DNA of 16,788 bases from JBAXGW01 sp037139195. Its GTDB lineage: Bacteria; Bacteroidota; Bacteroidia; Bacteroidales; JAHJDW01. The position numbers and the translations under genes were made by a program. Shown here in pieces: positions 7,927-14,623 of this stretch (position 1 is the first letter of the stretch; the number at the start of each line of letters is the position of its first letter). The DNA is taken from assembly GCA_037139195.1 (NCBI GenBank), contig JBAXGW010000082.1, forward strand, positions 1-16,788, read 5' to 3'. Below the pieces are notes generated by a model. That model was not told the origin of the DNA, ran no database searches, and saw only the letters and a list, made by a program, of their open reading frames with translations.

Positions 7927-8616
7927 TTATTCTTCAACTGTAAGTTTAAAGCCAGTTCCATGAATGTTTTGAATCAGAATAGTTGGATCGTCTTTTAAAT
8001 ACTTGCGTAACCTCGAAATAAAAACATCCATACTTCTTCCTAAAAAATAATCGTCATCGCCCCAAACTTGCTTTAACATATTTTCTCTGGTTACAACTTG
8101 GTTTATATTCTCGGCAAAAAACTTCAATAAATCTGCTTCTTTTCTTGTTAGTGAATATTCGGCAATTTCACTTTTTAAACTTAAGTTTAAATAATCAAAT
8201 TGGTAGTTTCCAACTGATAATATGATATTAAAATTATGTTTGGTTCTATTCACTCGTTTAAGTATTGCCTCAATTCTTAAACTTAATTCTTCGGTATGAA
8301 AAGGCTTTGTAATATAGTCGTCAGCTCCAATTTTTAATCCTGTTATTTTATCATCTTTTAACGCTTTTGCGGTGAGAAATATAATAGGAATATCTGAATT
8401 TGTTTTTTTTATATCTGCAGCAAGAGTAAATCCATCTTTTTTAGGTAGCATAACGTCCAAAATACAGAGGTCGAAACTATTAGAAAGATAAGATTCCAAA
8501 CCTTTTGCCCCATCAATTTCTAAAATTACTTCGTATCCTATCATTTCAAGATAGTCTTGTGTAATTAGCCCAAGATTTGGGTCATCTTCAACTAATAGAA
8601 TCTTACCTTTTTTCAT
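7927..8616 (-). CDS. rprY: OmpR-family response regulator, RprY-like
   Basis: This 229-residue DNA-binding response regulator is phosphorylated by the kinase encoded just upstream. The receiver domain (about 4-120) has the acidic pair in VEDD (D11, D12), phospho-acceptor D54 in CILDVMLPKKDG, T82 in FLTAK and K104 in ITKPF. A winged-helix domain of the OmpR/PhoB type (about 130-229) follows, with LTRKEADLLKFF, the recognition region SMDVFISRLRKYL and the wing IHGTGFKL. I chose ATG 8616, giving the usual MKKGKILLVEDD start. An upstream TTG at 8634 would add six residues and overlap the kinase gene by 11 bp. With the ATG, the gap after the kinase stop is 7 bp, so the genes form a tight operon. 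The symbol follows the RprX/RprY systems of Bacteroides and Porphyromonas and is by similarity only. Confidence 0.85.
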   Translation of the reverse strand: MKKGKILLVEDDPNLGLITQDYLEMIGYEVILEIDGAKGLESYLSNSFDLCILDVMLPKKDGFTLAADIKKTNSDIPIIFLTAKALKDDKITGLKIGADDYITKPFHTEELSLRIEAILKRVNRTKHNFNIILSVGNYQFDYLNLSLKSEIAEYSLTRKEADLLKFFAENINQVVTRENMLKQVWGDDDYFLGRSMDVFISRLRKYLKDDPTILIQNIHGTGFKLTVEE

Positions 8617-8623
8617 ACCTAAT

Positions 8624-9892
8624 CTATTGTTCAAATGTAATTTTAAAAATACTGCCTTTATTCAACTCGCTTTTCACTTCAATTGTAGCATTATGCAAAT
8701 CTACAATTCTTTTAACATAATACAGTCCAATTCCAAAACCTTTTACATCATGAATGTTTCCAGTAGGAACGCGATAAAACTGTTTGAAAATATTATTTAT
8801 GTTTTCTTTGCTTATGCCTATTCCATTGTCTTTAATTTCTATGAATAACAGGTTATTTTTGTTTTCAGTGCTAATTTCTATTTTCGGATTTTTTATACTG
8901 TATTTTATAGCATTATCAATTAAACTTGAAATAATATTCTCAAAATGAACAATATCAGCATATATCTCAGATTGTTTTGCTCCAAAATTTATAGAAAACT
9001 CAACATTACAATCTTTAAATTGGGCAGGACAATTTTTAATTAAATCACGTATTACAGGGTGTACATCAAATGAAGTTTTTGTTAGATGATAACTGTCTTT
9101 TTCTAGTGTTGCTGTTTGCAAAACCTTATCAACCTGGCTCTTCAATCGGTTATTTTCCTCGTAAATTACTTTAGCGTAGCGCTGAACTTTATCTGCATTT
9201 TCGGCGATTGACGAATTCATAAGAATTTCGCTAGTTAACGAAATCGTTGATATAGGCGTCTTAAACTCATGAGTCATATTGTTTATGAAATCGTTTTTCA
9301 TTTCTCCAATTTTTTTCTGTCGTAAAAGCGACAATATTGTAATTGAAAAACTTGTTATTGAAACTATTATAAATACTATAGATCCGATAAACCAAATTCC
9401 CATTTCTTTAAATAATTCCATTTTTGAATCAGGAAAAAATACACCTAAATAATAACAATCCTTTTGCCACAAACATGTTAAGGAAGTAATATGTGGGCTA
9501 GTCATAATTTCTGACTTGTATTTTTCATAATTACCCATTATCATCGAATCACTTTTTGAACAAAATATGCCATATTCAAAATAATCTTCAATTTGGTAAT
9601 ATTTAAATTCATCGTGAATAACAGAATCTAATAAACTAGGATTAATAACTTGATGAATATTTACTTTTGATAAATGGCAAAATGAATTACACATTTTAAC
9701 AGTATCTTGATTCCCTCTGTTATACTCAATCAGCTGATTGACGCTGCTTTTCAAGGCAACTTTTACTTTGTTGTTAAACTGTTCTTGCCGAAGGTAATAC
9801 GATTTTTGTATCCAGAAAAATTGCGTAAACATTATTCCAGCAAGCGAAAGCGAGGTAATAAGAATAATTATATAGATTGTTTTCTTTTTCAC
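8624..9892 (-). CDS. rprX: Sensor histidine kinase, RprX-like
   Basis: This is a membrane sensor kinase of 422 residues from the GTG at 9892. Two membrane segments (about 6-27 and 166-189) enclose an extracytoplasmic sensor region of about 135 residues. Next come the dimerisation/phospho-acceptor helix with NNMTHEFKTPIST (H208), the N box SLIDNAIKY (N327), the G1 box KDNGIGIS (D355), the F box FKQFYR and the G2 box GFGIGLYYVKRI (385 onward). All catalytic motifs are intact. The sensor region has five cysteines, C68 and C72 (CNSFCH), C111, C140 and C146 (CLWQKDC). A TTG at 9925 would add 11 residues, but it lies inside the likely promoter motif TAACTTTG, so GTG is preferred; it also gives the typical KKKTIYIII start. 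It is transcribed first, followed by the response regulator gene. Confidence 0.85.
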   Translation of the reverse strand: MKKKTIYIIILITSLSLAGIMFTQFFWIQKSYYLRQEQFNNKVKVALKSSVNQLIEYNRGNQDTVKMCNSFCHLSKVNIHQVINPSLLDSVIHDEFKYYQIEDYFEYGIFCSKSDSMIMGNYEKYKSEIMTSPHITSLTCLWQKDCYYLGVFFPDSKMELFKEMGIWFIGSIVFIIVSITSFSITILSLLRQKKIGEMKNDFINNMTHEFKTPISTISLTSEILMNSSIAENADKVQRYAKVIYEENNRLKSQVDKVLQTATLEKDSYHLTKTSFDVHPVIRDLIKNCPAQFKDCNVEFSINFGAKQSEIYADIVHFENIISSLIDNAIKYSIKNPKIEISTENKNNLLFIEIKDNGIGISKENINNIFKQFYRVPTGNIHDVKGFGIGLYYVKRIVDLHNATIEVKSELNKGSIFKITFEQ

Positions 9893-9912
9893 TCCAACCA
9901 ATTTTTGTATTA

Positions 9913-9920
9913 CAAAGTTA
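9913..9920 (-). promoter_or_regulatory. Candidate -7 promoter element of the two-component operon
   Basis: On the minus strand this reads TAACTTTG, a full match to the Bacteroidota -7 consensus TAnnTTTG. Transcription would start near 9906, giving a leader of roughly 14 nt before the GTG at 9892. It overlaps the alternative TTG start at 9925-9923, arguing against that start. Confidence 0.6.
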
Positions 9921-9964
9921 TGCAATATTTTTGCAATATGCTGATTGTTAACAAATCATTAACA
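9921..9964. promoter_or_regulatory. Direct repeats at 11-bp spacing: candidate OmpR-family binding sites
   Basis: Two pairs of direct repeats lie immediately upstream of the kinase promoter. TGCAATAT occurs at 9921-9928 and 9932-9939, and TTAACA at 9948-9953 and 9959-9964; both pairs have 11-bp start-to-start spacing. OmpR/PhoB-family regulators bind tandem repeats at this helical-turn spacing, and TTAACA-N5-TTAACA resembles the box of Gram-positive PhoP. Autoregulation by the adjacent response regulator is an inference. The promoter of lepA lies about 110 bp away on the other side. Confidence 0.45.
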
Positions 9965-10074
9965 GCCTTATTATTAAATATATTTAAACTTAAAATTTCA
10001 AGGCAATAAACCTTTTCATTTGATGTAATATTAAATTAGTCAAATTCATCGTATTGAAATTATCAATTTTATTG

Positions 10075-10082
10075 TAATTTTG
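10075..10082 (+). promoter_or_regulatory. Candidate promoter of lepA
   Basis: TAATTTTG at 10075-10082 matches the -7 consensus TAnnTTTG. A TTG at 10054-10056 lies 18 bp upstream, a suitable place for the -33 element. The transcription start would fall within a few bases of the ATG at 10090, so the mRNA would be leaderless or nearly so. Confidence 0.6.
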
Positions 10083-10089
10083 CAGTTAT

Positions 10090-11877
10090 ATGGAGAATAT
10101 AAGAAATTTTTGCATCATTGCACATATCGACCACGGAAAGAGCACTTTAGCTGATCGATTACTACAAAGTACAGGAACTGTTTCTGATAGAGATTTTCAA
10201 AACCAAGTATTAGACGACATGGATTTGGAACGTGAACGAGGGATTACCATAAAAAGCCACGCTATACAAATGGATTACCAGCGTAATGGCAAAAAATATG
10301 TTCTAAATCTAATTGATACTCCCGGACATGTTGATTTTTCTTATGAGGTTTCGCGTTCAATAGCTGCTTGTGAAGGTGCTTTGTTAGTAGTAGACGCTAC
10401 TCAAGGTATTCAGGCTCAAACAATTTCCAATCTATATATGGCTATTGAACACAACTTGGAAGTAATACCTGTTTTGAATAAAATGGACATGCCTAGTGCC
10501 ATGCCAGAAGAGGTAAAAGACCAAATTGTTGAATTACTTGGATGTAAACGCGAAGATATTATTGAAGCTAGTGCAAAAACTGGAACGGGTATAGATGAAA
10601 TTCTACAAGCAATTATTAATCGCATTCCAGCTCCTGTTGGCGACCCAAATGCACCTTTGCAAGCATTAATTTTCGATTCGGTTTTCAACTCTTTTAGGGG
10701 TATTATTGCCTATTTTAGAATATATAATGGTCAAGTAAGTAAAGGGGATTTAGTTAAGTTCTTATCTACCAATCACGAATATAATGCAGATGAGATTGGC
10801 GTTCTTCGCATTAAACAAGAACCTAGAAATACGCTATATGCAGGTGATGTTGGTTATATCATTTCAGGAATTAAAACTTCTAAGGAAGTAAAAGTAGGTG
10901 ATACCATTACACATGTTAAGAACCCTTGCGAAAACATAATTGATGGTTTTCAGTTGGTGAAACCTATGGTATTTGCGGGTATTTATCCTATAGATGCTGA
11001 TGATTATGAAGATTTGCGTGCATCATTAGAAAAACTTCAGCTAAACGATGCTTCATTAAGTTTTGAGCCAGAATCTTCTTTAGCCCTTGGTTTTGGATAC
11101 AGATGCGGCTTTTTGGGATTACTCCACATGGAGATAATTCAAGAACGTTTGGATAGAGAATTTGATATGGATGTAATAACTACAATGCCTAACGTTTCAT
11201 ACAGAGTTACAACCAAAAAAGGTGAAGTTATTGATGTTCATAATCCATCAGGCTTGCCCGATCAAACGGTAGTTGATTTAATAGAAGAACCATATATTAA
11301 AGCACAGGTTATCACTAAAAGCGAATACTTTGGCTCGGTAATGAAGCTATGTATTGACAAAAGAGGAGTTTTAAAGAATCAAGTATATCTTTCTAGCGAT
11401 CGCGTTGAAGTTACTTTTGAAATGCCACTTGGCGAAATTGTTTTCGATTTTTATGATAAGTTAAAAAGTATTTCAAAAGGATATGCATCTTTTGATTATC
11501 ATCCATGCGGATACAAACCTGCAAGACTAATAAAATTAGATATTTTATTGAATGCCGAACCTGTTGATGCCTTATCTGCGCTAATACATGCAGACCATGG
11601 ATATGATTTTGGTAGAAAAATATGTGAAAAACTTAAAGAATTGATCCCTCGTCAGCAATTTGATATAGCTATACAAGCTGCAATTGGTGCAAAAATTATT
11701 GCTAGAGAAACTGTTAAAGCTGTTCGAAAAGATGTTACCGCAAAATGTTATGGTGGCGATATTTCTCGTAAACGCAAACTACTTGAAAAACAGAAAAAAG
11801 GGAAGAAACGTATGCGTCAGATTGGAAATGTAGAAGTACCACAATCAGCATTTCTTGCTGTTTTGAAAATGGATTAA
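10090..11877 (+). CDS. lepA: Elongation factor 4 (LepA), translational GTPase
   Basis: This 595-residue GTPase acts on ribosomes and is implicated in back-translocation and ribosome biogenesis. GTPase motifs are in place: G1 AHIDHGKST (11-19), G2 RGITI (50-54), G3 DTPGH (76-80), G4 NKMD (130-133) and G5 SAK (162-164). The following domains include the LepA-typical ALGFGYRCGFLGLLHMEI segment (EF-G domain III/V-like fold), and the C-terminal domain holds the conserved AKCYGGDISRKRKLLEKQKKG run, given here by its position about 557-578, and ends near VPQSAFLAVLKMD. Length is that expected of the family and no key residue is missing. It is divergent from the two-component operon and followed by a bidirectional terminator. 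Confidence 0.98.
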   Translation: MENIRNFCIIAHIDHGKSTLADRLLQSTGTVSDRDFQNQVLDDMDLERERGITIKSHAIQMDYQRNGKKYVLNLIDTPGHVDFSYEVSRSIAACEGALLVVDATQGIQAQTISNLYMAIEHNLEVIPVLNKMDMPSAMPEEVKDQIVELLGCKREDIIEASAKTGTGIDEILQAIINRIPAPVGDPNAPLQALIFDSVFNSFRGIIAYFRIYNGQVSKGDLVKFLSTNHEYNADEIGVLRIKQEPRNTLYAGDVGYIISGIKTSKEVKVGDTITHVKNPCENIIDGFQLVKPMVFAGIYPIDADDYEDLRASLEKLQLNDASLSFEPESSLALGFGYRCGFLGLLHMEIIQERLDREFDMDVITTMPNVSYRVTTKKGEVIDVHNPSGLPDQTVVDLIEEPYIKAQVITKSEYFGSVMKLCIDKRGVLKNQVYLSSDRVEVTFEMPLGEIVFDFYDKLKSISKGYASFDYHPCGYKPARLIKLDILLNAEPVDALSALIHADHGYDFGRKICEKLKELIPRQQFDIAIQAAIGAKIIARETVKAVRKDVTAKCYGGDISRKRKLLEKQKKGKKRMRQIGNVEVPQSAFLAVLKMD

Positions 11878-11951
11878 CTTATTATTTTGGATATTTTATT
11901 CAAAAATTCCTTTTTGAAATTTGAAGAATATTAATCAGCACTGTCATAAAT

Positions 11952-12001
11952 AAAAAAGAAGAAGTATTTTTAAAGAAACTAAAATATACTTCTTCTTTTT
12001 T
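11952..12001. terminator. Bidirectional terminator between lepA and glnN
   Basis: A 15-bp perfect inverted repeat (11952-11966 with 11987-12001) has an A-run at its left foot and a T-run at its right foot, so it reads as hairpin plus U-tract on both strands. It lies between the convergent stop codons of lepA and glnN and very probably serves both. Confidence 0.85.
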
Positions 12002-12013
12002 GTATTAATACAA

Positions 12014-14200
12014 TTATTTTGTAAATAATAATTCTCGGTATTTGGGCAAAGTCCACTGTTCGTCGTCAATTAGTAGCTCAAGTTTATCTACTTGATATCT
12101 AATATCATCAAAATATGACAACACATTTGTGAAATACGATTTTGCTTTTTCAAACATATCTTCAATTACATTCGCTTTTTTACGCTCCTCGGTCATCATC
12201 AATACCTTGGTTTTAATTATGCTAATTCTTTCAGATATTTCACGAATCATATCTACCTGAACTGAGGCATAAGTATCAAATTCCTTGGTTCCTAGTATGC
12301 TCTTCATGCCATTTACATTGTTGATTAATAAGTTTTGATATTTTATGGCAGTTGGAATTATATGATTGAAAGCAATATCACCTAAAACACGCGATTCAAT
12401 TTGAATTTTTTTGAAATACTTTTCGAGTTTAATATGATATCTGGCTATCATTTCTTTTCCTGATAACACGTCGTTTATTTCAAACAATTTAATTGTTTTT
12501 TCTGAGATATATGCAGCAAGTGCATCTGGCGTATTAGTGATATTTGCAAGACCTCTTTTCTCAGCTTCATCAAGCCATTCTTGTCCGTATCCATTTCCTT
12601 CAAAAAGAATGCGTTTAGAGTCTATTATATAATTTCTAAGAATATTAAATATCGCCTCATCTTTATCTAAACCCTTTTCAATTAAGCTATCTACTTCCTT
12701 TTTGAAATTTTTAAGCTGATCTGCAACAATAGTATTAAGAGCAATCATGGCAGCAGCACAATTTTCAGAAGATCCAACTGCTCTAAACTCGAATTTATTA
12801 CCTGTAAAGGCAAATGGTGATGTTCGGTTTCTATCTGTATTATCTAGTATTATTTGTGGAATTTTTCCAATATTTAATTTAAGTTCAGTTTTTTCATCAG
12901 GACTCATTTTCCCTTTTTTAACCATTTTTTCAATATCGTTAAATACATTTGTGAGTTGTGTACCAATAAATACGGACATTATAGCAGGCGGAGCTTCGTT
13001 TGCACCTAATCTATGGTCGTTGCCAGCAGTTGCAATTGCAGCTCTAAGCAGTTCACTATGTTCATTAACTGCTTTTATAATATTAATAAAGAAAGTTAAA
13101 AATTGAAGATTTGTTTTTGGTGTTCTGCCTGGGCTTAATAGGTTTTTTCCGTTGTTTGTTGCCAACGACCAGTTATTATGTTTTCCTGACCCATTAACTC
13201 CTTCAAATGGTTTTTCGTGAAAAATAACTTTAAATCCATGTTTACGGGCAATTTTATCCATCAACACCATAATCAGCTGATTGTGGTCGTTTGCTAAGTT
13301 TACTTCTTCATAAACTGGAGCCAACTCAAATTGATTTGGTGCAACTTCGTTATGCCTTGTTTTCACAGGTATTCCTAAGCTCCATGACTCATACTCAAGT
13401 TCTTTCATAAATTCCATAACACGAGCAGGGATAACGCCAAAATAATTATCTTCAAGCTGTTGCCCTTTAGCTGATTCGTGTCCAAAAAGGGTTCTGCCAG
13501 TGAGCATTAAATCAGGACGAGCATTGCAAAGCGACTCATCAACCAAAAAATATTCTTGTTCCCATCCTAGAGTTGCAAATATTTTTGTAACCGCTTTATC
13601 AAAATATTGACAAACATCAACTGCAGCTTTATCAAGGCAATAAGTAGATTTTAATAAAGGAGTTTTGTAATCGAGGGCTTCGCCAGTATATGAAATAAAA
13701 ATTGTTGGTACACAAAGGGTATCATCAATTACAAATGCGGGCGATGATGGGTCCCATGCGCTATAACCTCGAGCTTCAAAAGTATTTCTTATTCCACCAC
13801 TTGGGAAACTAGATGCATCTGGTTCTTGTTGAACTAAAGCCACTCCATCAAATTTTTCTATAGCTCTTCCATCGCCAATAGGCATGATAAAAGCATCATG
13901 TTTTTCAGCGGTTGCACCATTTAAAGGTTGAAACCAATGCGTATAATGGGTTGCCCCCTTAGTCATTGCCCATGCTTTCATTGCTGAAGCCACTTGGTCA
14001 GCAATTCTTCTATCAACTCTTTGACCTTCATTTATTGCACTTAAAATACTATGGTAAGCCTCATCTGATAGGAATTCTCGCATTTTTTCAGTAGAAAAAA
14101 CATTTTCACCAAAAATATGACTTGGATTAAATTTTTTGTCAAAATAAATTGGAGCTTTATCGTAAGCTCTATTTAAGGCATTTTTTCTAAAAGTTGTCAT
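12014..14200 (-). CDS. glnN: Type III glutamine synthetase
   Basis: This 728-residue enzyme makes glutamine from glutamate, ammonia and ATP in the cytoplasm. It belongs to the GSIII (GlnN) class first described in Bacteroides and is much longer than GSI. Visible GSIII features are GWEQEYFLVD (212-221, glutamate-binding acidic residues), RHNEVAPNQFELAP (282-295), VNGSGKHNNWS (335-345), GANEAPPA (399-406) and DRNRTSPFAFTGNKFEFRA (456-474). Length matches the class. I chose ATG 14200 (MTTFRKNALNRAYD); an upstream TTG at 14218 would add six residues but overlaps the promoter motif TACCTTTG, so it is probably not used. No amtB or glnK-type gene is adjacent, so nitrogen control must come from elsewhere or from sites in the upstream spacer. 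Confidence 0.97.
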   Translation of the reverse strand: MTTFRKNALNRAYDKAPIYFDKKFNPSHIFGENVFSTEKMREFLSDEAYHSILSAINEGQRVDRRIADQVASAMKAWAMTKGATHYTHWFQPLNGATAEKHDAFIMPIGDGRAIEKFDGVALVQQEPDASSFPSGGIRNTFEARGYSAWDPSSPAFVIDDTLCVPTIFISYTGEALDYKTPLLKSTYCLDKAAVDVCQYFDKAVTKIFATLGWEQEYFLVDESLCNARPDLMLTGRTLFGHESAKGQQLEDNYFGVIPARVMEFMKELEYESWSLGIPVKTRHNEVAPNQFELAPVYEEVNLANDHNQLIMVLMDKIARKHGFKVIFHEKPFEGVNGSGKHNNWSLATNNGKNLLSPGRTPKTNLQFLTFFINIIKAVNEHSELLRAAIATAGNDHRLGANEAPPAIMSVFIGTQLTNVFNDIEKMVKKGKMSPDEKTELKLNIGKIPQIILDNTDRNRTSPFAFTGNKFEFRAVGSSENCAAAMIALNTIVADQLKNFKKEVDSLIEKGLDKDEAIFNILRNYIIDSKRILFEGNGYGQEWLDEAEKRGLANITNTPDALAAYISEKTIKLFEINDVLSGKEMIARYHIKLEKYFKKIQIESRVLGDIAFNHIIPTAIKYQNLLINNVNGMKSILGTKEFDTYASVQVDMIREISERISIIKTKVLMMTEERKKANVIEDMFEKAKSYFTNVLSYFDDIRYQVDKLELLIDDEQWTLPKYRELLFTK

Positions 14201-14215
14201 AAAATAATTTTTTTG

Positions 14216-14223
14216 CAAAGGTA
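14216..14223 (-). promoter_or_regulatory. Candidate -7 promoter element of glnN
   Basis: The minus strand reads TACCTTTG, a full match to TAnnTTTG. A transcription start near 14209 would leave about 9 nt before the ATG at 14200. No clear -33 TTG is visible at normal spacing, which could mean the promoter depends on an activator. Confidence 0.6.
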
Positions 14224-14267
14224 ACTTAAATATTTATGAAAAATAAATATTAACATCTTTTTTAATC

Positions 14268-14343
14268 ATACCCCCATATTATTTGTTATTAAAATCAAAA
14301 TAACAGTATTTAAATATTTTATAGGTGTTTTTATAGGGGGTAT
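14268..14343. repeat. Inverted pair ATACCCCC / GGGGGTAT upstream of glnN
   Basis: Two 8-bp sequences are exact inverted copies: ATACCCCC at 14268-14275 and GGGGGTAT at 14336-14343. They sit about 60 to 135 bp upstream of the inferred glnN start site and stand out in a spacer almost devoid of G and C. They could be operator sites for a nitrogen-related regulator or for the divergent gene. No known regulator is identified. Confidence 0.4.
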
Positions 14344-14586
14344 CTATTAATTTTTAGTATGTTTTTGATTTTATTTTGAAAATAATCAATAAATATAAAT
14401 TTATAAAATTGAAACTAAAATTTTATTTGAATTTAAAACGTATATATCTAATTATATGATTTATACATCGATATATAGTATTATATAAGCTATATATTTT
14501 AGTATTTATATAATAATTAAAATTGCAGTTTATCGATTGAAAGCCCAATTTAATATAAATTATATAGTATAATTGATTAATATTGA

Positions 14587-14594
14587 TACATTTG
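14587..14594 (+). promoter_or_regulatory. Candidate -7 promoter element of the modular secreted protein gene
   Basis: TACATTTG matches TAnnTTTG and lies 29 bp before the ATG at 14624, implying a leader of about 20 nt. No convincing -33 element was found. Confidence 0.5.
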
Positions 14595-14623
14595 GCTCTA
14601 ACTACTAACCAAAAATTTTAATT

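Larger units (their letters stand above)
14219..14623. other. Extremely AT-rich divergent spacer
   Basis: This 405-bp spacer between divergent glnN and the modular secreted protein gene holds no coding frame I can support. Nearly all of its G/C-rich sequence is in two motifs, ATACCCCC (14268-14275) and GGGGGTAT (14336-14343), inverted copies of each other 60 bp apart. Further right are AT-rich tracts with ATATATAG/CTATATAT inverted repeats (14471-14478, 14490-14497). Promoter motifs lie at each end. Confidence 0.7.

Noticed and set aside
12747..13106. Plus-strand open frame of 119 codons inside glnN
   Set aside because: It is antisense to conserved GSIII motifs and has no family features of its own.
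14400..14560. AT-rich tract as a possible replication origin
   Set aside because: No cluster of DnaA boxes (TTATCCACA-like) is visible and no dnaA or parA gene is near.
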